From the NCBI GenBank assembly GCA_029964075.1, contig CM057129.1:17661430-17725429 (forward strand): 64,000 bases of DNA, written 5' to 3'. The notes beneath the pieces are model-generated. The model was given only the letters and a program-made list of their open reading frames with translations, had not been told where the DNA came from and ran no database searches. The position numbers were made by a program, and so were the translations under genes. Source of the DNA: Patiria pectinifera (taxonomy: Eukaryota > Echinodermata > Asteroidea > Valvatida > Asterinidae). Shown here one piece after another: positions 23,649 through 35,871 of the stretch (position 1 is its first letter; each line of letters begins with the position of its first letter).

Positions 23649-23995
23649 TGCAAATCACAAATCAAAGGAGGAGAACTCACCTGTCAGTGCACTTTTCATA
23701 TAGAGTCATTGATTATTCATGAGGTAGAGTGGCCAGCCGTTTTGATTGGTCAAATGTTGTGGTTGCAAATCATGTCTGAGAGGAGTCGTCACCTGTCTAG
23801 TGCACTTTTAATATAGAGTCATTGATTATTCATGAAGTAGAGTGACAAAGCTTTTTGATTGGTCAAAAGTTTTTGCAAATCACTTCTGAGAGGAGAAGTC
23901 ACCAGTTCCTATCAGTGCACTTTTCATATAGAGAATTGATTGTTCATGAGGTACAGTGGTGAAGCTTTTTGATTGGCCAAAGGTTGTGGCTGATC
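23649..23995 (+). repeat. Three tandem copies of a 110-122 bp unit
   Basis: Units start with TGCAAATC at 23649, 23764 and 23874. Each contains CACCTGT or CACCAGT, AGTGCACTTTT, ATATAGAG, TTGATT(A/G)TTCATGA, GTAGAGTG or GTACAGTG, and TTTTGATTGG(T/C)CAAA. The copies differ by many substitutions, so the array is not recent. Each unit holds an octamer-like TGCAAAT and an inverted CCAAT box. Confidence 0.85.
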
Positions 23996-25130
23996 ATTTT
24001 CATGTTCTGCCTGAACTTGTGATGAACTTGATATAGATTGCGAAATTCGAATGCAGCACTTAAACTGTAATCACGTGTCCACTTGAAGTCTTGAATAAAA
24101 TGAATACTTCTGACTTTAGTGTACGCCTAAATTACAGTTGTCTATATAGGTTTGATCTGACTGCAGTAGTTTGGATTTTTGTGGTTTAGTGTGTATCAAC
24201 ATGTTTGTTATTTTATGGGTCAGTGAGCCACTGTGCATGTGGTACTATTTCAAGTGTGAATTAATCTTCAAAGAAAGCAAACATAACCTCTCCAGTGACA
24301 ATTTAATGTCTTTTACCTAGCAGGAGGGTTGCTTGTTATACCGAAATGGATGGAACTAGGAAACTTGTAAAAACCAAGAAACAATGATTTATTCTGTGGT
24401 TTTCTTTTTTTTTCAAGAAATTTGTGGTCATGTTTGAAATAAATCAGAAGTATAACATTTTGAAAGAGCTATACGTGTAAGTGTTTTCTTTTTTTCATAA
24501 TGACAGTTGCAAAACCGCTCAGAATGTAATATATATACTGTTTCCTGTCGTTAATTGCCTGATGAATAAACTTGTTCAAATCTATTGTGATATTTGGAAA
24601 GCAACAACGTTGCATTGCAAAGCCACTGAAGATTTCTCAAGCTGCTGTGATTAAAATCAGGAGGACAGGCACAGCGTTGCAGTGACAGCAACAAAATAAC
24701 AAAGGTCAGGGACAGGAAATGGAGTTTTGAAAATAAATGGAACAAGCGTGAGTCAGGGAATTTCTTGGTTTATTCAAGGAGAGATCAGGAAATATTACAA
24801 GGGATAAGAGACGAGTCTATCTAATGAAAAACATCCCAGGCTGGGTCAGATGGGAGTGAAACATTAGAATGGGAAGATTAGGAATGACGCCGTGTTGAGG
24901 CGGCGGTCTATCCTCCGCATGGCGTCAAAACAAAAGTGGATCAAACAATTGTCCAATCCAAAGCCGCTTTGATTTTTTGAGGTGCTGCATTTGGAAACAC
25001 GTTTGCAGATCCAGGAGGGGAGCTGAGAGCTCAAGCCTTCCCCATGTCTGTGAAACTTGTGGTCCGGGAATGTTTTCTTGCATTGACTATGGTACACATT
25101 TAACATAAAACTTGCGTCTTCCATCTAATT

Positions 25131-25146
25131 TCTGGATCCGCCCCTG
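25131..25146 (+). repeat. Terminal motif CTGGATCCGCCCCTGA of a poly-G/C element family
   Basis: TCTGGATCCGCCCCTG here resembles CCTGGACCCGCCCCTGAT at 62222 and CTGGATCTGCCGTTGA at 39258. The last is one end of an inverted-repeat element. The other end of this copy was not found. Confidence 0.35.
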
Positions 25147-28100
25147 AAACCTGTTACTTGGTAAATACCGTCACTGATTTTGGAGTAAGGCTGAGTTGCT
25201 GTATGGAAGTACATCTGTCTTTAGCTTTGTCAGCAATGGGTGTTTTTTTTTTTGAATAAGTAGATATGTGTGCCAAGATGAATTAATAGACAAGGGCCAA
25301 TTTTGTTTTATTTAAAAAAATTTTTTTTAAGAAATACATGCTGTCTAGAGTTAAATATTTCAGAATCATGCACTAAAAAGATAAGTCCAGGTTTAACTTG
25401 TACTGTAAGTACACAATTGAACATGTTTTGTCGGTGACAAAGCTGTTTCTGAAATGAACGTAATGTGCATGTACTTGGAAGGGTTGGTGAAAGATCAGTG
25501 CAGAATGTGTGTCAAAGTTTCTCAAAAGTGAAATGTCGTGAACTCGTGGGGGTAAAACATGACTCAGTCATGAAGAGATACATGTACATGTGTTTTGAAA
25601 TAGTTGAACTTTACCAGCAAATGCGTGGATTGTAGCACAGCTTTTTGCAGTGAATACAACCATTGTTCCGTTCGTGGCAGTCTAGAGTGAATTTCAGCAT
25701 ATTTAGTGTTCGTGTAATAGGGAAAAATTGAGGCCATTTAATAACTGGCTCATGCGGTGGCACGTTTTCTGCATGCCTTGCGATCTCGACTGCAGCCCGT
25801 GGCCGTGTCGGAATAAATGACTTTGGAGACAAAAACGAGGTCGGCTAATTATAAACAAGTAGAGCTTTACAGAGACTAGGACCCATCGATCGTTTAGCTC
25901 CTTACAATGAATGGGTTAGGAGAAGGATGGATGGAGGGAAATGAGGCTAAGAAAGGACCGAGGGGGTCTGCCTTGGGACTTCCAGGAGCCAAATGTCAAT
26001 TTACTGGGGGAGAAAACTCCAAAACAAAACAAGAAATGGGTCTCTGTCTGAACTTTTGACCCCCGCCATGTTAATTGATTTGGGGTGTTTTGGTTACGGC
26101 AAGTTTATTTTTTTCGCTTTAATTTCTGTTATTCATGTGGTTAGTTTAATCTATTGCTAATTTTTACCTTGTACAAATATGGTGAAGTGTGTCACTGAAG
26201 GAAAGGTAAGCAAATGAATAAATAAACAAATAAAAGTTTGGTCAGATTGGGGGTAATAGGCACATAGTGATATCAGAAATTAAATTAGGCCTAGTGGTAT
26301 CAGAAATACCTGTATTTTCTACAAGTACATATTTGATGAAAAGAAATTATAGAAAATTGTTTTTCATATTCTAGGTTTTTGAACATAAATATATTTGTCG
26401 ACCGTTTTTCATGAAATAAATGATTGTCTTTTTTAGCTACATGATTGTCATGCCATTCATTTACATAAATTAATGTTAGCGAAAAACTGCTGTTGTAAAG
26501 TAAGTGAAATTTTTTTTAGCACACAATTCTGTCAAATGGACAGTGTAAAAAAGGGAGACCTGCCCTATAATCGTTGACAAAAAGTTGTCTTGATCTTTCA
26601 AGCAAGTGATATGAGCGTGATTACCGTGTGAAATATTGTGCAAAGTTGGAGAGGTTCATTGGCCTTGCGTGTTCAAAATCAAGTTTGACATATCGAGGGT
26701 GTGGAAGATTTCTCTGAACTCTGTCCTCAACTTGAAGTAGGCTTGTCCCCTCCAGATAGACGGCCTTCTATAGAGAGGTATATTATTCATCCAGTTGTTT
26801 AAACAAGTCTTGAATGTGTTTGTTGGTGAGGAAGTATGGGGTTGGGGAGGGGGCGGGGTTCATGTTAGGAGCGGAAACAGTGAGAATGAAGACAAATTGG
26901 CATTTTTTTCTTTTTCAGGGAGGAGAAATTCACTTTGGGTATTAGTGGAATGTTTTTGCATTTGTGAAGTTGGTTTGAGCTGAAAATGTTTGTGTATAAA
27001 ATGTTTTGTCTAAAAAATTGTTGCAGCCCGTGTAAAATTAGTTCACCTAAGCCAAGGCCGTAAAGACCAGGAGGGATGGGGAGGATATATCCCCCCCACT
27101 CTTTGACCAGGGCGGATGAGCCATTTGATCATTACCCCCCCCCCCCCCCCAATTTTTGATTTTTGTGGTGAGAAACAAAGAAACACCGATTTTAAGATAT
27201 CTTGTAATTTCAATAGTTCAGAAACTTGGAGAACAGTACAAAAGCTTTAAATGTACGGTTAATGAGCAAGGTTAATGAACGTACATGTAAGCGCACAAGT
27301 TTGCATAAGATGTACATTAGTGTCATGAACAACACCCCTTGGTGTCATGTGTTGTCCAGCTCCCCCCTATTTTTCGAATTTCAACAGCCGGACAATTTTA
27401 GGATTTTTTTGGTCATCCCCATCCCCCCTCCTTTCCCCCACTTGCCGTCACGGATTTACGCCACTGAGTTCACTGAAATTTATGATAGAGACCCCGGCAC
27501 ATGCATTTTGTTAAAATGCAAGGGGGAAACAGTAAAACCCCATAATTTACAAAGAAATATATTGATAACCAGAGCAATCTGTAAGACTGCAAATATAGGC
27601 CACACACCCTTTATAATTTTTTTTTGGGGGGGGGTGGGTATTTTGAAATAAAAAAAAAGATATTTGGTGAGGGGGATCAGACATGTTTTTGTCCCAAATT
27701 AATTTGATATTTTTGGTAGAAAGTCAGACAGGAAGACAGCATCATAACCTTTTTAGTTGTCTCACACTTGAATGCCCTGCTTTCAGACAGAAATCAAAGT
27801 GTGTGACGTCATCTGGAGAAGTATCGAGGAAGACCGGCTTATCTTGGCTCTGCCTGGAAAGAAAAATTCCTGCCCTCTTTCCACCCTATTGATTTCTGAC
27901 CGCCTTTTTGGGGGCAAAGTCTGGGAAACTTTCTGATCTGTCCTGGAAATTATTTCTCATTTTTCAGCCCTCCTGGAATTGCAGAGAGGGAAGGGCTCGT
28001 AGCAGTGGGGAAAAAAACCCTGAGAAAGTCGGCCAGAACGTTGAATGTTTCCCATTAGCAAATTGATGCTTTCGTTTCTGGTATTTGAAGCCCATTTTCC

Positions 28101-29279
28101 TGGACCTAATTCTTGATTTGATTACAGAGTATGCCCACGGAGATTAAGTAATTTCCCAAAACGTTATGTCAAGTTCTGTACAAGCATCATGGACCCATTT
28201 AGGCCACTTGCATAGAGCTCTGGCGAATTGGAGATGAATGAATTGAAATTTATCATCAAGTCCCCGTAGGCCTACCTGTGCAATCATTCTCCTGTAATAT
28301 GCAATGCCAAAATCAAGCTTCGTTTGAATATTTCAGAATTTTATAAAAACGTGCATTTGAAATGTGTAATACATCACTTCGTTTACGAGAGTTGTAAACT
28401 CAGTATTTCTTCATCGTCTGCTTCAGGTTTTTTTCGGATGACGCTCTTCCAAAAAGAATTATAACATGTTGTACATGAAAACGGAATAAGATGGAAATGA
28501 ACAGTGATAAAATAGTCTCAAAATTATTCTGAAACATGTAGAGAGCCTGTCCTATGTGACTTCAGTACTTCTACGTCACCGTAACTTGTGACTTCAATAC
28601 TTTTTTTTAATACCCTCAAGTCAAAGTACAACCCCCCCCCCTCTCTTTCTCCCCTCTTTCCCCCCTCTGGCCAAAACGTGACGAGCCCATCCACCTCATC
28701 CTGGGGACATGAGCCGTGTTGAAGGAAACGAGGCAAGGCCTTGCTAATTGTCAAGAATTTCCGCGATGGGTCACCCCCGGTGGCTCCGCGGTGCTGTTTT
28801 CCTGATAAGCGCAGACACCTTTAATCCGGTACTCATATATCAGTCTCGGCCGGTCCCCTTCTGACAGCCTCATGCCTGCGTGCAGTGCATGGGGACCGGC
28901 AGGCTGAATTAGCACAGGTGTCCTCGTACTTGTTGGACATCTTTACTGTCGTCTAGATTAAACGTTTAATGCTTCCTGACAGTGCGGCGCAGGCCTGCAC
29001 ATCATGGTCCCTGTCAACTTTATTGAGATAAATTTGGTTAAATACAATGAGTTTTAATTGTTCTTCCTGCTTATTCGTGACAAATAACTTTATTGTGGCG
29101 AAGCAGCTTCAGTCCATGTGGATATATCCTACATGACCACAAGCTCAGTGCATTAAATTCAACAAGCTTAAGATTAGATACCTTGTAAAAGTGGCCAGGA
29201 ATGACGAAACATTGTTATCTACTCTTTGAAGCGCAATGTTCATTCTTAAAGAAGTACTGCCAAATGCAATTGTTTTTTG

Positions 29280-29550
29280 TTTCACCCGGAAAAATAGATT
29301 TCTTTTTAAATTGCTATTTTTCTAGCAATGTAAAGAACTTTTGAATGACATTCACTTTTGAATGACATTGGAAGAAAAAAAATTGTTTCAGGTGGGGCAC
29401 TAAGTATTTTACGAATTTTAAATTATTTGTGTCCTGATGAGAATTCATTTCCCACAGGGTAGACTAGACTGGTTTCTGCCATCACTCATAATCATAATGT
29501 AGGGAGCGGGAACCAGCCTCCTCATATACAGGGCGGATCTGTCTGTGTGA
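29280..29550 (+). repeat. Dispersed repeat with GAACCAG motifs (copy 2, weak)
   Basis: Contains ATTGCTATTTTTCTAGCAA, TTCACTTTTGAATGACATT, GACTGGTTTCTGCC and CGGGAACCAGCCTCCTCATA, matching the order of blocks at 15563-15795. Possibly an old foldback element. Confidence 0.4.
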
Positions 29551-30270
29551 AAAAGTAACCAAAACTGAAAAGCCTTTATTCAGATAGTTCACACACCCAT
29601 ATTAGAAAAAAGTAGGTTTTTTAGTTAAAATAAAACAGGCAAGTTCAAAAAAAATCAATTTGTTACAGAGCACAGACATAGAACATGTGATACATTGTTC
29701 AGCATTCAATTGTTTTTCCAAATGACAGAAAATTAAACAAATTTTTACAATCAATGACATGCATTTTAAAATATACCATGCAAAATACTGTCTACGTACA
29801 TGTACAGTGTATTGTGGGGAGCAGTTTGCAATAAATCACACACCGGACCAGACTATCAGAAGAATAACGCAAGGAGTTGACAGACACGTAACCCTTGTCT
29901 GTTTGGACTTGACAAATAAAGACCCTGCGTGCGCAACAGCGTACACGTTCGTGTACGTAATAATGTCCGACCAAAATACCACACGTTGTCTCGGCACTAC
30001 TTAATGCGGAATTTGGGTTGTGATGAAAGGTTTCGATCGCGGTTTACATAAGATGTGTGAAATATGTGAGGCCTGTGTATTTTCGGAGCAATTTTTTGTG
30101 GGTATGGAGAGTTAATGAACAAAAAGTGAAGAAAGTACCGGTACTTGACGAAATGAGTTTTTATGGGAAACTTTGTATTTTTTTTATTTGAAACCTGAAA
30201 ACAGAAACAAATAAAAGTTCATTAATTAAAGTGTTCTATGCAGAAAATGTGTTTTGTTTCGGTGACTGCT

Positions 30271-30436
30271 CTATGTTCCGACACCCTATTACGTTCCGAC
30301 ACCCCTATGTTCCGACAACCTGCACATAAGATTGTGTTACTCCCGGTTAGGGTTAGGGTTAGGGTTAGGGATAGGGATAGGAATATGTGCAGTCAGAACA
30401 TAGGGGTGTCGGAACATAAGGGTGTCGGAACATAGG
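30271..30436. repeat. Foldback element enclosing vertebrate-type telomeric repeats
   Basis: CTATGTTCCGACACCC and ACACCCCTATGTTCCGACAA on the left are mirrored by CATAGGGGTGTCGGAACATA and GGGTGTCGGAACATAG on the right. Between them, 30345-30370 reads (GGTTAG)4 plus GG, followed by the degenerate GATAGGGATAGGAA. TGCACATA and ATATGTGCA also pair. Confidence 0.85.
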
Positions 30437-32560
30437 TGTGCAACCTTTGTTTCTGTATACTACAAGCCTGTCCTTCCCTGAACGGAATTAACACTTTACA
30501 CACATTTTTACACCATGTACAGGTCATTCCTAAAAGTAATGAAGTTATGCTTTCTCTTCCCATTCATTGCATTTTTGATTTAAAAGTTTTGACTTATTAT
30601 ATTCTTGCTTCGGACAAAAAAAATCCTCTTTGATTTTGTCTTACCTAAAATAAAATAATATTTGCCAAACAGCACAAACTTAATGCCATCAATAACATTC
30701 CTTTAGAATTCCCCTGGTGAGTTCAGGATTCTCAATAAAATGAAACTGTCCCACACTATTTACTCATTTATCTGGCACCAGAAACCCGGCCACTATTCAT
30801 CATTTTCCATTCAAAACTGTGAAGAATCCGGTCATGAAATTCAGGCCAAGCCTTATTAAAAAAAAGAAGGGAAAAAAAAAAGGCAATTGACATATTTTTT
30901 AGATTTACAGGGTTCCTATAAATTTCTCGGCTGTCAAGTTATCGCTCCCAGTAGAAGAATAACTGTAATCCATACCACAACTCCCAGAAAATATTTGAAG
31001 GGTGTGAAAATCTGTTGGGAAAAATTCAACTTGAAGCGAACTGTTTCCAATTCCGTTTGGAGTGATTTGAAGTGTGAGATGGTTGATGATTGATGCCTAA
31101 ATTCTCAATTTCAAGACAAATGTTTGAAACCTGAAGGTCCGAACCGTGAGAGGAAAAAGTAGTTAATCTTTGAGTGACCTCCCCACCCCCTTGACAGTTG
31201 GCAGTGATAATGGGAGAACCACACACTCTGAATATTTTTTTGTGTTTTTTTTTATTGCTCCCCAGATTTGGACACTTAGGTTTATGTGATTTCCACCATT
31301 GATCATAGTGGCACAATAATATGCCAACTGACCCAGTTCTTATGCAAAAGTTATTCTTTGGTTGAGTTTTAAAATGTCCATTACACTCCAGAGATGCAAA
31401 TAGCCATGGAAATATTTGCTGCCAGGGAGAATAGTTCTTGCTATTGACTGATGAGGCCGCTCTGGTAATATGTCCACTTTACGGACTCTCTTTATCAACA
31501 TCATGATAGATTGCTCTGAGATTTCTTTGTGGAGTAGAGAAAACTTTGAGTGATGCAATAGTTTTTATCTTAATAGGTCTCACTAAAAACAGAATCATGA
31601 GAAAACACCCCTTACTCTTATTTTTCACCTGATTTCATTTTACAGGGTAAAAATAACAAAAAAACACCGTGCATAAATGATAATTCCTAATCATGTCAAA
31701 TTCCAATTCTTGAAGAACTAAATCCCTTCGCATTTTCTCAAACAACAAATTCTCTGTCTTAAAAAAAGAATAATTGAAACATTTGTAAAGCTTTTCTAAG
31801 ATTCTAAATTCCTGATTAAAAAAGCTGATACTGCTTGTAATTTTGGAATAATCCAAATACAAATGTTTACACCTTAAATCTTTGAGTATTTGTCCATGTA
31901 CATGTAGTCGCTAAGGGTTGCAACTTCTTCTAAACCAAACTGGCAGGAATAGCAGCGGAGAAACCACTTGCAAATCGGTCTGCCTCCGTTTCCGACAAAG
32001 TAACCTACACGGAAAAACGTGACAGTCGCGGTTTCAGGTGCATTCCGGCACCTCCTTGCAAATATTGCAAGGAGGTGACATATCGCGTACCCTAAGACGA
32101 AGAAAAGCGTTGAGTGACGCTCGGATGTGACCCTAGGTCTAATACTTCAACGCAGGCACAAACCGGACAAGATGAAAATAACTGCAACACGTGTTGTGTG
32201 AACCACAGGACATTTGGAAGAAAAAAGTTGAACCCCTGTCTGACCACTTTGACGGTGTGGTTTGTTTTGCTGTCAACTACAGGAAAAAAAATGCCAGACA
32301 CAATTTAAAGTCACCATGTAGACAGTTTTGCTTTGACTTCACGTGCTTTCTTATTTCCAAAGAGAGAAAATTTACTCTATTTTATTAAAAATTCACTCCA
32401 TTTCAACGAACTGAATCTAGGGACAGGGCAATTTAGAGGGAAATTCATCCAGTGTATAAGATTGAGTTGTTTTAACTGAAGTGATTCTTTTTTAATAAGT
32501 GTCAATGTCACTGTAAATCATCTAGTCCCTAGTTTTACTCTTTGGAAATTAATTTTAACG
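30437..32560. other. AT-rich intron stretch, nothing recognised
   Basis: No repeats, RNA genes or domain-bearing frames were seen on either strand. Confidence 0.5.
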
Positions 32561-33295
32561 TTGAACAAAGAAATTGAACCTGCGACCACTAGATCACTGT
32601 TGTGACGCTCCAGATCATTGTTGCGACGCTCCAGATCACCGTTGCGACACTCCGGATCATGGTTGCGACGCTCCAAATCACTGTTGTGACGCTCTGGATC
32701 ACCGTTGCGACACTCCGGATCATGGTTGCGACGCTCCAAATCACTGTTGTGACGCTCTGGATCACTGTTGTGACGCTCTGGATCACCGTTGCGACGCTCC
32801 GGATCACCATTGCGATGCACCAGATCACTGTTGCGATGCTCGGGGTCCCTGTTGCGACGCTCTGGATGCCCGTTGTGATGCTCTGGATCACCATTGCGAC
32901 GGTCCAGATCACCGTTGTAATGCTTCGGATCACCATTGCGATACTCTGGATCATCGTTGCAATGCTCCAGATCACCGTTGCAATGCTCTGGATCACCGTT
33001 GCAATGCTCCGGATCACCGTTGCAATGCTCCGGATCACCGTTGCAATGCTCCGGATCACCATTGCAATGCTCCGGATCACTGTTGTGACGCTCCGGATCA
33101 CCATTGCAACACTGCAGATCACCGTTGCAATGCTCCGGATCACCATTGCGATACTCTGGATCACTGTTGTGACGCTCTTCCAACTCAGCTAACCAGCCCT
33201 ATGTTGGTGGTTCCTAACTGTACATGCCAAATGTCACCAAAACAGCCCTGTGTTTGTCCACAAACAAAAGTCTAGTTGTCAGTGTCTTTGTTCAA
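32561..33295 (-). repeat. tRNA-derived SINE with internally expanded 21-bp array
   Basis: The ends TTGAACAAAGAAATTGA and TGTCTTTGTTCAA are the same inverted termini as the unexpanded element at 45274-45401. On the minus strand a D-arm/A-box-like GGTTAGCTGAGTTGGAAGAG (33178-33194 region) precedes the array. GGTCGCAGGTTCAA, the T-arm/B-box region (32573-32587), follows it. The array thus sits where the anticodon arm belongs. Confidence 0.8.
32591..33178. repeat. 21-bp minisatellite, 28 copies
   Basis: 588 bp, exactly 28 units, of a GATCACTGTTGTGACGCTCCG-like word. Units vary at a few positions (C/T, A/G; for example ACCATTGCGATGCTC and ACCGTTGCAATGCTC), with a homogeneous TTGCAATGCTC block at about 32955-33070. 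Because 21 is a multiple of three and the unit lacks stops, several frames on both strands stay open for 190-230 codons. These encode heptapeptide repeats and are not supported as genes. Confidence 0.97.
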
Positions 33296-35384
33296 GGGAC
33301 ACCCTCTAAGACATTAGAGAGTGTCCTTAGTTTTACCCTTTTGTAAACATGCATGTCGATTTGGCAGGCTGCTGGAAAACTACCAGCTTCAAGAAAATGG
33401 TTTCGGTTCTTCTGTGAAAAAAAAGAAAAAAAAAAGAAAGGTAATGTAATTGGTTAATTGAGAGGAAAAACGAGAGTGCTGGGGAACAGACTAACGCTCC
33501 TCGCCTGGAGGTGTTAATAACCAACAGTACAATGACTGTCTGGTACCCTACGTCCCCAATGGCCCAATCCCTGAACATATTTCCCGTCCTTTGAAATATC
33601 TCCTCTTCCCCGGCCGATTTACACCTGTTATCTCATTTCCGCCAATTTTCACCGCGCCGTCACCTGAGAGAAATGACAATATACCTGCGGCCGATTTTCC
33701 CCCCGGCTTTTTGCTTTAACCTCCCCCCCTGCACCTTCCTCCCGACTGCACGGGAATTTCAAAATCTGGGAGGGGAGTGTGTTTGGGCTTGTGTGCCTGG
33801 CTAAGGTTTGGGACTTGCATGATCTTTTGGGGATTGTTCCCATAATAGAAGCCAAACGTGTGGAGAGATTAGGTAGACGCCTGTTTCCTTTAATGTCTAT
33901 CCTGCTCAGATTATAAAGATTTCACGGCAAGATAGGTTCGGTCTGTGCCCCATTGGAAATGTGCTTGATCTTGATTGGTTGATTGATTGATGGATCGACT
34001 CAATGCTTTAGGCAGAGTAGGTTGTTCCCGGTGACTATAGATATTTGCCGAAAAGTTAATCCATTGAAGTTGACCGACATTTTGTGATCTGGTGTTTAAT
34101 AACGTTAACATTAAGTTAAACAAAGAGATGTGTACATACATCATAAGTCGCTAGAAATGTTAAAAAGGTTGATTCTGACCAGACCATGCACACTGAAATA
34201 CAAGCTAGTGAAGTAGGAATTAGAAAATGTTGTCTTTTTTGTAATACGCTGAGTATTTTCACAACAGAAAGCAAGTTCAGGTGAGGACCATAAGTTGACT
34301 AGTGGTTGATTTGTGATGTAACTTTAGCTGCGCACTACTAGCAACATGTGAACGTCTCTAGTCAAACGATTGGTCAAAACGTCATCACGAAACTCCATGG
34401 TGAGGTCCTGGCTCCCTGCTGTGCTTTGATGTGCACAGCTAGTGGTCACCAGCGAAGTAACCGTGCCATGGGATTCGGTTCCAAGCAGTCGACTGGAGAC
34501 AGTATTATTATTACCCCTGATCACTGGGCCAATGAAACATTCCAAATACCATCTCAGCTCCCTGGGGAGTATACAGCTCGATGCTGCCTGTTAGGCGCAA
34601 GCAAGCTTATTTAGTCCAACCATCCTCCCTTCAAGTAAAACTTAGTTAAACTTAAGTCTTTCAAAAACTTTTTCATTTTTGAAAAAGCGTCAAATTTTGT
34701 GTTCAACCACTCATATTCCATATTATTGATATTACCTCGTCACAGGTTTTATTCGCCATGGACCAACCGTGAATTTTAGTTCATTCGGGGACACCATCAG
34801 AAATGTGACCTCAAACATTTGCATAGATGCAAAAGGGGATTAGCATGAACCGGTTTTTGAGGAGACAGGCTTCAGACAACTTCAGACAACAGTGAAAAAA
34901 ACTTTGACACAAAATGAAAAACCCAACCCAAAATGAGCTGCAATTCCTCAGCCCGGCAGTTCATTGGCCGATTAACATTGTAGGAGTATCCTAGGTATCC
35001 AAGTTGGACCCAGCTGGGCTCAATATTCAATCAATTATCTCATTACCGTACCAGACACCTGCGCTGTAGCATGGGGCATTGACGGACACATTTATTTTCC
35101 TTGCACAGAAGTGTATACTGTAGCATGAGGGCACTAGGCACGGAGGTTGTGGGTGAATTCACAACAGCTAAAATGATAATGTATGGTGCTAGCTTGTACT
35201 CACTTTGTGTTCAAGTTTACTTTGATTATACTTGTAAAACAAAGGGTTTTGTGACATGGAAGGCGATTTTCATGTTACATTGTGCAACCGCAATCTTACT
35301 CTTATTACGGACTTTACTGTGCGAACCTTAAAATGTTATAAAACAAATTTTATTTTGCATCGGGTAATGTAAATGCAATATTTG
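33296..35384. other. Unique intron stretch, nothing recognised
   Basis: 33580-33850 and 34330-34620 are higher-complexity and less AT-rich than average. No exon or repeat was recognised. Confidence 0.45.
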
Positions 35385-35520
35385 ACAGGAGGTAGTGGGT
35401 TTGAATCCCCTCCGAGCAGTTTGTGAAGTTTTTCTCACAAGCACTCTTGACACCACCGAGTATGAAGTGTTTAGCAAAAAAATATGACAGTGAAGGGCAA
35501 AACCCCAATATTGAATTTAC
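35385..35520 (+). repeat. tRNA-SINE relic (GGTTCGAGTCC family)
   Basis: B-box-like GGTTTGAATCC at 35398 is followed by CTCCGAGCAGTTTGTGAAG, ACCGAGTATG and GTGAAGGGCAAAACC, as in the better copies at 55265-55400 and 56763-56930. Confidence 0.55.
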
Positions 35521-35850
35521 AAATTATGATATTCCTCTGTTTAAAACTTTCAAAGATTTGGCACTACATTTAAAAAAAAAATACTTGTGGTGGCTTTATG
35601 AAGGGTTAATGAATATTCTCTTCAATAGAAAAGGTCGAATTAAATTCATAATTTGGAAATATACTTGAGAGGTGCAGAGCGCTAGATATGCTTATCCTTT
35701 TGATGGTTTTGATTTTTCACATTCTTCTGTGAGATTGATTGATAGAAAGTCTTCAGTTATTTTTTAATTGGTATCCACTAAAAGACAAAATGATAAAATT
35801 TAATTGTGCAAAGGATTTGTTTGTTCTGTTTGGACTGTTAGAAAAAACAT

Positions 35851-35871
35851 ACAAACAAACAAACAAACAAA
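35851..35871 (+). repeat. (CAAA)n microsatellite
   Basis: About five perfect ACAA units in an AT-rich stretch. A second short ACAAACAAACAAAC run lies near 39202. Confidence 0.9.

Larger units (their letters stand above)
23996..30270. other. Relatively repeat-poor intron block
   Basis: Few foldbacks are seen. There is a C-run at 27135-27151, a TGACGTCA at 27804, and a GC-rich non-repetitive segment at 28755-29035 with a perfect 10-bp stem. Possible regulatory DNA lies here, but nothing is demonstrable. Confidence 0.45.

Noticed and set aside
23649-23995. CRISPR-like array
   Set aside because: Units are contiguous with no unique spacers, and the locus is eukaryotic intron.
24864-25124. 86-codon minus-strand ORF as a gene
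   Set aside because: It lies beside a repeat-family end motif (25131-25146) and shows no recognisable domain.
30345-30370. Chromosome end or fusion point
   Set aside because: Only four telomeric units, enclosed in a palindromic element; a mobile-element origin is simpler.
32518-33275. Long ORFs of 190-233 codons on both strands
   Set aside because: They are produced by a 21-bp stop-free tandem unit, are mutually overlapping in several frames, and have no domain outside the repeat.
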